Shown here: positions 17,596 to 26,756 of the stretch, in pieces
Layout: every line of letters begins with the position of its first letter
Numbering within the stretch: position 1 is the stretch's first letter
DNA from: Xylanibacter ruminicola
Lineage (GTDB): Bacteria; Bacteroidota; Bacteroidia; Bacteroidales; Bacteroidaceae
Length of the DNA: 64,000 bases
Direction of reading: 5' to 3'
Assembly (NCBI RefSeq): GCF_900107775.1
Contig: NZ_FNRF01000006.1
Coordinates: 1-64,000 of the forward strand
Notes under the pieces: model-generated
Databases searched by the model: none
What the model was told of the DNA's origin: nothing
What the model saw: only the letters and a program-made list of their open reading frames with translations
Position numbers and translations under genes: made by a program

Positions 17596-17638
17596 TTATC
17601 TATACAGCGTAATAGTTCCGCCGTCGCTCTGGGCGTAA
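17516..17638 (+). CDS. possible 40-residue peptide downstream of the orphan promoter
   Basis: An ATG-initiated frame of 40 codons beginning MQPIAINRKLPSAW, 30 bp after the promoter box. It overlaps the end of the convergent B3/B4 gene by 43 bp. I recognise nothing in it. It could be a real small protein, a gene remnant or part of a non-coding or antisense RNA; the last is at least as likely. Confidence 0.25.
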   Translation: MQPIAINRKLPSAWVYRKTVENHLNLNYLYSVIVPPSLWA

Positions 17639-18264
17639 TCTATAAGGAGTTTCTGAATGTATTCGGCATTGGCACGAACACGTTCTTCGTTACCATCGTA
17701 GCCGTTGATGAGCACTACGAGATGCGTGGTTTCGAGCGTCATTTTTGTGCGCTCATGATCGCTGGTGGGCGTACCCACACCGCCTTGAGCATCACGATAC
17801 ACAGGCAGTCCGGCAATGTTTAACGGACCGCGACCGATACCCTCGTAGGGCTCACCCTCCTTACCTACACCCAACACCAGTTCGGGGCCCACAAACTTAT
17901 CAGCATCAAATCCACCAATGCTGTAACCATAGGCAATCGAAGCGAGATTTACCAGATCAACCAACGTATCAATCTGGTAAAGTTCCTTGCCTTGCAACAT
18001 ACGACGGATAAGCTGCTCGGAAGCAGGACGATAGCGTGAGGGATCCTTGCCACATAACTTATATACCGCGCGCGTAGCGGCGATGGATGGCAACGCTTTT
18101 ACGCTTTCGGTAGTAAGCTCCTGACGCAAACGAGCCTCAACCTCGTGGATAGCCAGCCACAAACGGTCGCTATAAGGCGTATTTACCACCTGAGCCTCAA
18201 CGCATGCCCCCACAAAATTGGGGCACACGCTGGATATTTCGGAAGACACACGAACCTGTATCAT
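17596..18264 (-). CDS. B3/B4 domain protein (phenylalanyl-tRNA synthetase beta-like)
   Basis: A 222-residue stand-alone B3/B4 domain, the fold used for editing in the PheRS beta subunit. Recognisable stretches are RVSSEISSVCPNFVGACVEAQVVN, ATRAVYKLCGKDPSRYRPASEQLIRRMLQGKELYQIDTLVDLVNLASI and GGFDADKF, all typical of this family. The start is set at the ATG at 18264, which overlaps the ispH stop as ATGA; a longer frame would run 33 codons into ispH. Possible role in clearing misacylated tRNA is by analogy only. It is the last gene of the operon. Confidence 0.85.
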   Translation of the reverse strand: MIQVRVSSEISSVCPNFVGACVEAQVVNTPYSDRLWLAIHEVEARLRQELTTESVKALPSIAATRAVYKLCGKDPSRYRPASEQLIRRMLQGKELYQIDTLVDLVNLASIAYGYSIGGFDADKFVGPELVLGVGKEGEPYEGIGRGPLNIAGLPVYRDAQGGVGTPTSDHERTKMTLETTHLVVLINGYDGNEERVRANAEYIQKLLIDYAQSDGGTITLYR

Positions 18265-19136
18265 GGCTGCATATTCTGAATGGCGTCGCGGCACTGCTCC
18301 ATCAACCAACGGGGCGTGCTGGTAGCACCACAAATACCTACACTTTCGATACCCTTCAACCATTCGGGCTCAATCTCCTGTGGATCCTCAATCAGATGGG
18401 TATTGGGATTTACACGCAGGCACTCGTTGTAGAGCACCTTACCATTCGAACTCTTACGTCCACACACAAAGAGCACCAAATCGTGCTTGGTGGCAAACTG
18501 CGAGATATTGGGCATGCGGTTAGCTACCGAACGACAGATGGTATCGAAGCTCTTAAACGTGGCGTTAGGCGAGATGTGCGTCTGGATATAATCGATGATG
18601 CGACGGAACTCGTCGAGCGATTTTGTAGTCTGCGAATACAGGTAGATATCGCGGGTAAAGTCGAGTTTGGTTACCTCGTCGCTACTCTCAATCACAATCG
18701 CGCTGCTATGCGTCTGCCCCACCAGACCAAGCACTTCGGCATGACCTTTCTTACCAAAAATCACAATCTGGGCCTCCTCGCCTTTGGGGAGGTTGGGCGA
18801 GGTTTCGTACTGCTCTTTGATGCGTTTTTGCAGTTTTAACACCACTGGACAAGTAGCATCAATAATCTCGATGTTATTTTTTCGAGCCAGCTCGTATGTT
18901 TCAGGGGGCTCGCCATGGGCACGCAGCAACACCTTAGCGTTGTGCAGTTCGCGCATCTGGTCGTGATTGATAGTAATAAGTCCCATCTCGCGCAGGCGTT
19001 CGCACTCCATACCGTTGTGCACAATATCGCCCAAACAGTAAAGGGTTTCGCCCTGAGCAAGCTCTTCTTCGGCTTTCTTGATAGCGGTGGTAACTCCGAA
19101 GCAGAAACCACTGCCGTTATCTATTTCGATAATCAT
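18261..19136 (-). CDS. ispH: 4-hydroxy-3-methylbut-2-enyl diphosphate reductase
   Basis: IspH (LytB) performs the last step of the MEP isoprenoid pathway using a 4Fe-4S cluster. The 291-residue protein has the three cluster cysteines: GSGFCFGV near residue 12, DATCPVV near 95 and DTICRSVANR near 191. The substrate motif LRAHGEPPE (the HGV/HGxP site) and IVFGKKGHAEVLGLVGQT are also present. It lies between meaB and the B3/B4 gene, with a heptamer repeat at the upstream junction. Confidence 0.95.
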   Translation of the reverse strand: MIIEIDNGSGFCFGVTTAIKKAEEELAQGETLYCLGDIVHNGMECERLREMGLITINHDQMRELHNAKVLLRAHGEPPETYELARKNNIEIIDATCPVVLKLQKRIKEQYETSPNLPKGEEAQIVIFGKKGHAEVLGLVGQTHSSAIVIESSDEVTKLDFTRDIYLYSQTTKSLDEFRRIIDYIQTHISPNATFKSFDTICRSVANRMPNISQFATKHDLVLFVCGRKSSNGKVLYNECLRVNPNTHLIEDPQEIEPEWLKGIESVGICGATSTPRWLMEQCRDAIQNMQP

Positions 19137-19140
19137 GAAT

Positions 19141-19168
19141 GATTAAATATTAAACTTTAAAGATTAAA
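19141..19168 (-). repeat. tetra-heptamer repeat at the meaB/ispH junction
   Basis: Four 7-mers, plus-strand form GATTAAA/TATTAAA (28 bp). On the coding strand it reads TTTAATC/TTTAATA, and the meaB stop codon TAA lies inside it. Confidence 0.8.
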
Positions 19169-20264
19169 CATTTTTTTTGAGGAGGGCAAAATATTCGTCG
19201 AGCAGGTCCTGAGCAGCCACGAACGATGTTTTCTGACCAGCTAGGACTGACGTTTCGGCGGTGCCCAACTGAGCCTGTATGGCGGGATTGTTGTAGAAGT
19301 TGAGTCGCAGATGCTCGTTAATACTCTCGTACATCCAGTATTTAGCCTGCTCATTGCGACGATAGGCAAAATAGCCGTTGGCCTTTACAAAATCCATATA
19401 CTCGTAAATCATGTCGAATATCTCTTTTACGCCTGTACCATAGAATCCGCTATAGCATAGCACCTTAGGACTCCAACCGCTATCGGGCATAGGAAAGAAG
19501 TGGAGAGCATTACGAAAGTTGGTAGCCGCCATCTGGCAACGATCCACGTTATCGCCATCACACTTATTAATCACGATACCATCGCTTATCTCCATAATTC
19601 CACGCTTAATACCCTGCAACTCGTCGCCTGTACCTGCCACCTGAATCAACAGGAAGAAATCCACCATCGAGTGACAGGCTGTTTCGCTCTGACCAACACC
19701 CACAGTCTCAACAAAAATCTTGTCGAAACCAGCGGCTTCGCACAGAATAATCGTCTCACGAGTCTTGCGGGCCACACCACCCAACGAGCCTGCTGATGGA
19801 CTAGGGCGAATGAACGACGATGGATGTTGAGCTAACTTTTCCATACGTGTTTTATCGCCCAAAATCGAGCCCTTGGTGCGCTCGCTACTAGGGTCGATGG
19901 CCAGCACAGCCAGCTTACCGCCTTTCTCCTTGAGCACATGCATACCAAACTCATCGATCGAGGTACTTTTTCCAGCGCCTGGTACACCACTGATACCAAT
20001 TCGGATGGAGTTGCCGCTATAAGGCAAACACTTGTTAATCACCTCCTGCGCACGCGCCTGATGGTCGGGATTCACGCTCTCGATGAGCGTAACAGCCTGT
20101 GAGAGAATGGTGACATCACCCTTGAGGATGCCTTCTACCATCTCATCGACAGAGAGTTCGCGACGACGGCGACGCTTGAGGTAAGGATTAACGATAGGTG
20201 GCTGATTAACACCACAATTTACCTGCAAGCCTGCATATTCTGAGCTATTTTCGGGATGTTCCAT
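19164..20264 (-). CDS. meaB: MeaB/ArgK-type GTPase, methylmalonyl-CoA mutase chaperone
   Basis: MeaB-type G3E GTPases protect and load cobalamin into methylmalonyl-CoA mutase. The 366-residue protein has Walker A GISGVPGAGKSTSIDEFG near residue 90, the LAIDPSSERTKGSILGDKTRM switch region, FVETVGVGQSE and NKCDGDN for guanine recognition. It is slightly longer than the family average because of about 60 residues before the G domain. The mutase subunits are not in the window. The last codons and the stop come from a heptamer repeat. Confidence 0.92.
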   Translation of the reverse strand: MEHPENSSEYAGLQVNCGVNQPPIVNPYLKRRRRRELSVDEMVEGILKGDVTILSQAVTLIESVNPDHQARAQEVINKCLPYSGNSIRIGISGVPGAGKSTSIDEFGMHVLKEKGGKLAVLAIDPSSERTKGSILGDKTRMEKLAQHPSSFIRPSPSAGSLGGVARKTRETIILCEAAGFDKIFVETVGVGQSETACHSMVDFFLLIQVAGTGDELQGIKRGIMEISDGIVINKCDGDNVDRCQMAATNFRNALHFFPMPDSGWSPKVLCYSGFYGTGVKEIFDMIYEYMDFVKANGYFAYRRNEQAKYWMYESINEHLRLNFYNNPAIQAQLGTAETSVLAGQKTSFVAAQDLLDEYFALLKKNV

Positions 20265-20268
20265 ATAA

Positions 20269-20296
20269 CAATGAACATTGAAGATTGAACATTTAA
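20269..20296 (-). repeat. tetra-heptamer repeat at the DUF1573/meaB junction
   Basis: Four 7-mers, plus-strand type CATTGAA/GATTGAA (28 bp), between the DUF1573 stop (20299) and the meaB ATG (20264). Confidence 0.8.
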
Positions 20297-20298
20297 CT

Positions 20299-21369
20299 TT
20301 ACTGCAACTTGATGTTTACCACCACTTTTGCGTGATCGGGATCGTTGGTAATCATCAGGATACGGGGACGCGTACGGAGCTTCTGGAGTTCTTCGGCAAT
20401 ACCCGTGATCTTTAAGTTGGCACTCTGACCTGGGGCAATCTCACTCTTCGAGAGGGTTACCTTCAAGCCCGACGTAAAGAGCTGGAGCGAGGTAATCTTC
20501 AGGGGCGAATGTCCCGTATTCTGCAACGTAACAGTAGCCGTTTTCTTAGTCTTACCACCAAAATCGGTAAAATCAACATCCTTAGCCGACATCTGCAACT
20601 GTGGTGCCAGATCCTTATTTTCTTTCTCGAACTGTTTCATATCGGGCAACAGTACGGTAGCCACATCAATGGCGTAATCCTGACGCACCTTATCGCCTGG
20701 GTTGTGGGCCATATAAAGAGTGGTCTTGGTCAAGCCATAATCGCGCAGTTTTTCTGAGAGCAACTTCACGCTGATGGTAGCCGTACGTCCTGGCAACAGA
20801 TGATCGGGACTGGTGATAGCGGTGAGATAAGGAGGCAGGTGCATCAGGTTAGGGCGCATGGCCTTCTTACCATTATTCAGGATGTGAATCTCCTGTTCAG
20901 GCACATCGCCCTTGTTCACATCATCAAACTCAAGTACGGCCTTATCCAACAGCAGGTCGCCCATCTCAATAGGATACTCACCCGAATAATCTCTGAAATC
21001 ACTCTTAACCACACCTGTCATCGTAAGGTAGAACGGCTTTTTTGAGGCATTACTCTTTACCAGACACATCTTCTGGAAGTGACCTAACATACGGGCATCG
21101 TAAGTCATCTTAATGGTGAATCGCTCGCCAATTCCCACCTCTTTGGGATATTCTATTTTTGTGCAACCACAATCGGGTTTCACACTCTGAATAACCAATC
21201 GACGCAAACCTTTGTTACGCATCTCGAAGGTGGCCGTAACAGGTTGTTCGTAGCCCGTAGCACCCACATCGATGGTGGTGTTTTTTACGGTTAAGCGTTG
21301 TGCGCTTGCCTCGTTGAAAGAGGCCAGTGGAAAGAGGAATAAGAATAGTATAACTGTTAATTTCTTCAT
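20299..21369 (-). CDS. DUF1573 protein, secreted, Ig-like domains
   Basis: A 356-residue exported protein with a signal peptide (MKKLTVILFLFLFPLASF). It carries repeated DUF1573 (ASPM/SPD-2/hydin-like) beta domains: VDVGATGYEQPVTATFEMRNKG with VKPDCGCTKIEYP near residue 60, then FDDVNKGDVPEQEIHILNNG and FTDFGGKTKKTATVTLQNTG. These domains are common in Bacteroidetes envelope proteins of unknown role. The ATG at 21369 is preferred over a TTG one codon earlier. It lies 14 bp downstream of the macroglobulin stop, in the same operon. Confidence 0.87.
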   Translation of the reverse strand: MKKLTVILFLFLFPLASFNEASAQRLTVKNTTIDVGATGYEQPVTATFEMRNKGLRRLVIQSVKPDCGCTKIEYPKEVGIGERFTIKMTYDARMLGHFQKMCLVKSNASKKPFYLTMTGVVKSDFRDYSGEYPIEMGDLLLDKAVLEFDDVNKGDVPEQEIHILNNGKKAMRPNLMHLPPYLTAITSPDHLLPGRTATISVKLLSEKLRDYGLTKTTLYMAHNPGDKVRQDYAIDVATVLLPDMKQFEKENKDLAPQLQMSAKDVDFTDFGGKTKKTATVTLQNTGHSPLKITSLQLFTSGLKVTLSKSEIAPGQSANLKITGIAEELQKLRTRPRILMITNDPDHAKVVVNIKLQ

Positions 21370-21374
21370 CAATA

Positions 21375-21402
21375 TTATAATGTTTAATGTTTAATATCCA
21401 AT
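21375..21402 (-). repeat. tetra-heptamer repeat at the macroglobulin/DUF1573 junction
   Basis: Four 7-mers of coding-strand type ATTAAAC (28 bp). It supplies the last codons (Leu-Asp-Ile-Lys-His) and stop of the macroglobulin gene. Confidence 0.8.
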
Positions 21403-24400
21403 GTCTCTGACTTTGTGACGGCACGGAACTCGGGTGCATAGGCACACTCTACGGTGGCGGTACCTGTTTCGTAGGTTCCGGCTCGATCGATATAATACTC
21501 GGTTTCGATCACATGGGTACCCTTCGACAGCATGCCGAAGAAGTAGCATGTGGCATTATCGCGAGGTGTGATATAAGCACCCGCATGATAACCACTCAAC
21601 GGCTTAACGGGCTCCATACAAGCCGCACGCTTATCAACCACCTGCACAAAATCGTAATCGCGATCGGCAGTGATGGTAAGGCGGACTTTTACGCGATCGC
21701 CAACCTTCAAATCCTTATTCAGTATCTCGCGCTTGATTGTTAATCCGCTAGCATTATCATCGATATTCCTTATTTGCTGGAAGAACTGGGCATAAACGGC
21801 ACCCCACGAGGTTCCATCGGTGGTTTTGCGGATAGTGAGACGCTTGCCCTGGGGCAGTTTTGTCTTTACATAGCCGATAGCAGCTGTGGCCTTTGGTATG
21901 TCAACGGTGCGCACATCAAGATTGATGGCGGGCATCTTTGAGCTCTGTGTCAGACGGTATTCCTGACCCTTGAGGAAGGCATAAACGGCATTCACGCTGT
22001 TGATAGGTGTATCCCAAGCCTGGGTGCGCTTTTGCTGCAGCAACCAGCGCTGCATCTCATCGATAGTCTGCACATCATCAGGAGTTAACTGCTGCAGGGC
22101 CTCGATGGCGATACTCTGGGTTGGAATCTTATAATCAAACCAAGAGTAACCTGCACGTGGCGTATCGTAGTAGCGTCCCATATCCTCGCGGTAAACGGTG
22201 TACTCCTTGAGCGACTGGGCATATTCCTGAGCACGCTTGGCATCAACCTTGGCAAAGATGACTGCTGCAAGAGCCTTATCATAAATGCTCTGACGCTTGA
22301 TATCTTTTTTAAGTAGCTCGATGAGATAGCTGTTGGCCTGCTGAACATCGGCTGGCAACTGGCGATCATCAAGGGTTACCAGATACAGCCACTGCAGGGC
22401 CTTATAACTTGGGAAGTAAACCTCGCCCTTCTTCTCGGCTTTTTTCAGTTCCTTTACCAACTCAACCATCTCCTGACCCATATAGCCAAAGGCCTTGTTC
22501 AGCATGGTGCTGGTAGAACTCTGCTTCTGGGTGAGGGCATTCAGGCGCACCAGCATCTCGCTTACAGCCACTGTGATATAGAACGAGCCGGGCATACCAG
22601 GATACCAGGTCCAAGCACCCTCAGCGTTCTGCAGTTTCTGCAACTTCTCGATGGTGGTAGAGAGACGGTTGTTCATCAGATTCTCGTCGAAGAAGTCAAC
22701 CAAGCGATGTTTCTGTTCAGTCTCGTTGTCGGCATCCATCACCCAAGGAGTTTCAGCAAGAACAAGATTTTTCAAATCCTCGTTCTTTGCTAATTGAGAA
22801 TTTAGAGATAAGTTGTTAGAGTTTACCTCCTCCTGTTGCCACTGGGCGAAGACATTCTTGATTTGTGGGTTCTGGTTGATGATATAACGTCCCAGACCGT
22901 TGGCATAGAACGAGGCGGCCAACGAGATGGCATTATCATCGTTGGGAGAGCCTACTGCTGGCAGGGCCTGCACCATGAGCCAAACGGGATTGTTGGTATA
23001 TTCGAGTGTAAGTTTGGTATTCTTGGCATCAGCAGGAACCAACTTGTTCAAATCGATGGTAGCAGTACCAGGCTGGTGCTGAGTGATAGGCATCGAAACA
23101 GTCACACGCTCGGTAGCTGGCAATACAGGCAGATAGTGCTGCTCACCATCGCTGAAGCCCTTTCCGCTGATCGTCATTTTGACGATCAACATTGACCATG
23201 GACCATGGACCATTGACCATTCAAACTCGACAGGGGTAGTAGAACCTGCTGTGAGCGATACTGACTGCGATTTTTCGTAGACGATGGCATTAGTTTCGGC
23301 ATTGATAAGCTGTAGGGTTGCCTTGCCTTGTGCCTGCTTTTCGCTAAAGATACGGGCCGATATAGTAGCCTTGTCGCCCTCGCGGATAAAGCGAGGCACA
23401 TTGGGCTGTATCATCACATCCTTCTTAGCCACAGCCTCGGCCTGAATGTTACCATAATGCAAATCGCATGTGTGCGCAAAGCCTAACATTTGCCAGGTAG
23501 TCAAACTCTCTGGCAAAGTAAACTTGATGGCTACACCACCATTGGCATTGGTAGTAAGCTGGGGATAGAAGAAGGCTGTCTCGTTTAAATTCTCGCGAAC
23601 CTGTACATCATCTGCATGACTTTCATCAGCACTACCAGCGCTCGAAGTGTCGATAGTCTCCTTTGATTTCAATATCTCACCATCTTCAACAACATCAAAA
23701 ACCTTCGACTCATTTGCAGCCATTGGAGCTTCAGCCATTTCTAACTGCACACCATCTCCCACATTGCCACGAGTCAAAGTCTTAACACCACGGAACGAGT
23801 GGCGATAGAATGGGTGGGGATAAATATTGTGATCAAACAGGCTGAAGCCTATCTCGTCATAGTTGAAAGCCTCCCAATCGTACGATGCGTATCGGCTAAA
23901 GCTTCGAGGCGATACAAACTGCCAGTTTACACGTGGCAGCGCTATCCACTGATAAGGACGGAAATTCCACTGGTGCTTAACCAGCTGATCCAGACTCTGA
24001 TCGTACAGTGTGGCCATCAGGTTAGCATCCACTGGATTGCCTTTGGCGTCCTTAATGGTCAGTGTCCACTCTTCCTTCTGTCCTGGTGTCAGACGATCGC
24101 GGAAGGTAGCCCACTCTAAGGTCAGCTTCTTGTCAGGCATGGGGCGCTGAATCTGTGCGGTATGGGTGTAACACTTGCCGTTCTTTACCCAAGCAAAGGT
24201 AAGCAGCAAGCCGTTTTCGTACTCATCCTGATAGGTAAACTTGCGGTTTATCAGCTCGTTGCTCTTATCCACACTCCCCTGCTCTATCAGCTTAAAGCCC
24301 GAGAAGATGCTATAGAAGATATGCACATTCTGATCCGAAGAGCCCACCTGGATAGTAACAGGTATGCCATCACCAGGGAACTGGGTAGCCGACTGGTAGA

Positions 24401-26642
24401 ACCAATCATCAGTATCAGTAGCAGGTTGTTCATCATCGAGCGAGAATACCACGAAGGTTCGATCGATGGTCTGATCCTCATACGCAGCCTCTACACGATG
24501 TTTACCTGAAGCCAACTTAGCCAATGCTATCTGCTGATTTGTCCTTACGCTAATCCATTCGCCTCCATCAATGCGATAACGTACTTCGGCATCGATATCC
24601 TTACCTGCGGCATTGCACAGATGGAAAGTGGCTTGGGGATTATCTTCAACCAGCACTTTTTCGTCGAGATCGATACTGAGTGCGGTTGGACGATTGCCCA
24701 AAGGCAACGTGAACTGTCCCTGATGCGTTTCGCCAGCCATATCAGTTACATCAGCCTGCAACACAAAGTTGTAGAACATGGTGTACTTGGTCTCGGGCAT
24801 CTCGAGGGGCATTTTTATCACAAAGTTACCCTCGGCATCGGTAGTAGCTTCGCCCGAACAAATCTCGGTACCGTGATTGCTGTAGCCCAGAGTGCCCTCG
24901 TCGTAGTAGCGATTGTACGACCACCACCAAAGGGCGGTACGGCGCAATACCTTATACGCCACCTTGGCATCCTGAACAGGCACACCCGCATAGCTGAGTG
25001 CTGTACCTTTGATATCGAGCACGTCGCCAGCCTTATAGGCATCCTTATATTCTGCAAAATCCACGTGGAACGTGGGACGTTTGTACTCCTCAACACGAAT
25101 GCTCTGCGAGCTATTCTCTACTTGGATAGTAAACAAGCCTGTAAGCCCCTTGGCGGGCAGGGTAAAATCTACAGCACCCACACCATAGGCATCGCTCTCG
25201 GTCTGCTTCTCGGCCACCACCTTATGGTTGGCATCGCGCAGCACAAATTTCAAAGGTTGATGTGCACGAACCGTTTGGTTGATGCCATTCTCCACCTGAT
25301 ACACCATGGCCGAAGCGTGTACTGTCTGACCTGGGCGATAGATGCTGCGATCGGTAAAAATGGCAGTCTGATTCACCGTGCGATTAGCCCCGTAGAATTC
25401 GTAACGACCATTACCATACAACACAGCACCAGCCTTATCGGTATCGGTATAAGCAAATACCGAATGTGGACGCTCCTTGATACGCAGATGTGCATCGGCG
25501 ATAGGCTGACCAGTGGTGGCATTCACCACCTCGTAACGTATTTTACCGTCGGGCTGGGCCTCGGCAATCGTAAAGACGTTGGTAACATGATACAACGTAC
25601 GGATTACCTCGGTAGCAGGATTGCTCTTAAACTCCACCAGGTACATGCCTACGGGCAGACCTTTCAGCGTCATACTATCCTCGAACAGCTCGTACTCTGG
25701 ACGTGCTGCAAAATGTTTCGTTTCTGTAACCACAGGGGCTCCCAACAACGGACGGATCTTAGCCCACCCTTTTTCGCTTGATGGTGAGTGTTCTATATCA
25801 CCCTCGCAACGTACGGGATACACCGTCATAGTGAGTTGCGACAGATGGCGCATATCCTTCAGCACTACCTGCTGGGCCTGCATGGGACGAGCTACAGAGA
25901 GGGGATACGACAAGTGGAACTGGGGATTGGTAAGTTCCTTTTTGGTGTTGCGCAGATGATTAATTTCGGGCCAACGTCCCCATTTGGCGATGGCATCATC
26001 GATAAAGGCGATGCGCTCTACAACGGGAGTGTTATACGGCAACGCATTGTATCTGTCGATAGCCAGATGGGCATCGATAATGCTCACAGCCTTCAGGTTG
26101 CCTGCCTTCTGATAATAATCGCGCAACTGCTGATACTCACCCAACTCGGCGCCTATCACACTCAGCATATCGTTACCAAACACCGAGGCATCGCTACCCA
26201 TCACCACAAAAGGCTGGTACGAGCGTTCCTTGGTTGCAGCCAACAGCTTGCAAAGTTCGGGTGTAAGCTGGGGCTTCTTGATGCCTAAATCAATACTATA
26301 ATTCTCGTTATCAATCTGCCAAAGTACCGTTTGGTAAACCAAGCGCTGCACCTGGTCGGTGGCTTTCTGATAGCGTGCCACAATGCGATCCACCTCGGGT
26401 TTAAGCGAATCGGGAGCTATATCCACCATGGTTTGGGCGGCATAGAGTTCAGCCTTGAGCAGCTGTCCGTATTGGTGCTCCTTATCTGCCTTGTTCACAA
26501 TCATCTGCAGCACCTCATACTGCGTCTTAGGCAGATCTTTCTTTTCGGCCTCTGAAACCTGTTTCCAGAGTGCCGAATAGGATTGTCCGAATAGGAACAT
26601 TGGCATGATCAAAGCTATAGTTATGATGAGAAATTTCTTCAT
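21384..26642 (-). CDS. alpha-2-macroglobulin-like protein without thioester
   Basis: A 1752-residue exported protein, start chosen at the ATG at 26642 before the signal peptide MKKFLIITIALIMPMFLFGQ. It has macroglobulin MG/A2M_N domains (PNVPRFIREGDKATISARIFSEKQAQG), a bait-like acidic region near residues 1000-1040 and a C-terminal toroid (alpha-helical) domain. Where E. coli YfhM has the thioester CxEQ, this protein reads LPAVGSPNDDNAISLAAS (about residue 1230), so no thioester can form. Such thioester-less forms occur widely in Bacteroidetes with unknown role. Two repeat-derived segments lie within it (23191-23218, and weaker near 22791-22811). First gene of a five-gene operon. Confidence 0.88.
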   Translation of the reverse strand: MKKFLIITIALIMPMFLFGQSYSALWKQVSEAEKKDLPKTQYEVLQMIVNKADKEHQYGQLLKAELYAAQTMVDIAPDSLKPEVDRIVARYQKATDQVQRLVYQTVLWQIDNENYSIDLGIKKPQLTPELCKLLAATKERSYQPFVVMGSDASVFGNDMLSVIGAELGEYQQLRDYYQKAGNLKAVSIIDAHLAIDRYNALPYNTPVVERIAFIDDAIAKWGRWPEINHLRNTKKELTNPQFHLSYPLSVARPMQAQQVVLKDMRHLSQLTMTVYPVRCEGDIEHSPSSEKGWAKIRPLLGAPVVTETKHFAARPEYELFEDSMTLKGLPVGMYLVEFKSNPATEVIRTLYHVTNVFTIAEAQPDGKIRYEVVNATTGQPIADAHLRIKERPHSVFAYTDTDKAGAVLYGNGRYEFYGANRTVNQTAIFTDRSIYRPGQTVHASAMVYQVENGINQTVRAHQPLKFVLRDANHKVVAEKQTESDAYGVGAVDFTLPAKGLTGLFTIQVENSSQSIRVEEYKRPTFHVDFAEYKDAYKAGDVLDIKGTALSYAGVPVQDAKVAYKVLRRTALWWWSYNRYYDEGTLGYSNHGTEICSGEATTDAEGNFVIKMPLEMPETKYTMFYNFVLQADVTDMAGETHQGQFTLPLGNRPTALSIDLDEKVLVEDNPQATFHLCNAAGKDIDAEVRYRIDGGEWISVRTNQQIALAKLASGKHRVEAAYEDQTIDRTFVVFSLDDEQPATDTDDWFYQSATQFPGDGIPVTIQVGSSDQNVHIFYSIFSGFKLIEQGSVDKSNELINRKFTYQDEYENGLLLTFAWVKNGKCYTHTAQIQRPMPDKKLTLEWATFRDRLTPGQKEEWTLTIKDAKGNPVDANLMATLYDQSLDQLVKHQWNFRPYQWIALPRVNWQFVSPRSFSRYASYDWEAFNYDEIGFSLFDHNIYPHPFYRHSFRGVKTLTRGNVGDGVQLEMAEAPMAANESKVFDVVEDGEILKSKETIDTSSAGSADESHADDVQVRENLNETAFFYPQLTTNANGGVAIKFTLPESLTTWQMLGFAHTCDLHYGNIQAEAVAKKDVMIQPNVPRFIREGDKATISARIFSEKQAQGKATLQLINAETNAIVYEKSQSVSLTAGSTTPVEFEWSMVHGPWSMLIVKMTISGKGFSDGEQHYLPVLPATERVTVSMPITQHQPGTATIDLNKLVPADAKNTKLTLEYTNNPVWLMVQALPAVGSPNDDNAISLAASFYANGLGRYIINQNPQIKNVFAQWQQEEVNSNNLSLNSQLAKNEDLKNLVLAETPWVMDADNETEQKHRLVDFFDENLMNNRLSTTIEKLQKLQNAEGAWTWYPGMPGSFYITVAVSEMLVRLNALTQKQSSTSTMLNKAFGYMGQEMVELVKELKKAEKKGEVYFPSYKALQWLYLVTLDDRQLPADVQQANSYLIELLKKDIKRQSIYDKALAAVIFAKVDAKRAQEYAQSLKEYTVYREDMGRYYDTPRAGYSWFDYKIPTQSIAIEALQQLTPDDVQTIDEMQRWLLQQKRTQAWDTPINSVNAVYAFLKGQEYRLTQSSKMPAINLDVRTVDIPKATAAIGYVKTKLPQGKRLTIRKTTDGTSWGAVYAQFFQQIRNIDDNASGLTIKREILNKDLKVGDRVKVRLTITADRDYDFVQVVDKRAACMEPVKPLSGYHAGAYITPRDNATCYFFGMLSKGTHVIETEYYIDRAGTYETGTATVECAYAPEFRAVTKSETLDIKH
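22791..22811 (-). repeat. degenerate heptamer run inside the macroglobulin gene
   Basis: Three imperfect 7-mers encoding Asn-Leu-Ser-Leu-Asn-Ser-Gln-Leu, close to the repeat peptide in xseA (NSQLS). Weaker than the other members. Confidence 0.4.
23191..23218 (-). repeat. tetra-heptamer repeat inside the macroglobulin gene
   Basis: Exactly four 7-mers, plus-strand types ATTGACC and ATGGACC. The coding strand reads GGTCCAT-type units without stops and encodes WSMVHGPWSM between two conserved parts of the protein. Confidence 0.8.
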
Positions 26643-26670
26643 AAAGCCCACTTTAATTGGTTTAACTATG

Positions 26671-26701
26671 CAAAGGTAGCGATTTATTTCCCAAATACAA
26701 A
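26671..26701 (-). promoter_or_regulatory. promoter of the macroglobulin-to-B3/B4 operon
   Basis: Minus strand: TTTG (26698-26701), 19 bp, TACCTTTG (26671-26678), 28 bp before the ATG. Confidence 0.7.
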
Positions 26702-26720
26702 GAAAAATAACGTTTTTTAT

Positions 26721-26751
26721 TTTGTATTTTGTTCGATTTGCACTATCTTTG
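26721..26751 (+). promoter_or_regulatory. promoter of the acyl-CoA synthetase gene
   Basis: TTTG (26721-26724), 19 bp, TATCTTTG (26744-26751). The ATG follows only 5 bases later, so the transcript should be leaderless or nearly so. Confidence 0.7.
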
Positions 26752-26756
26752 CACCT

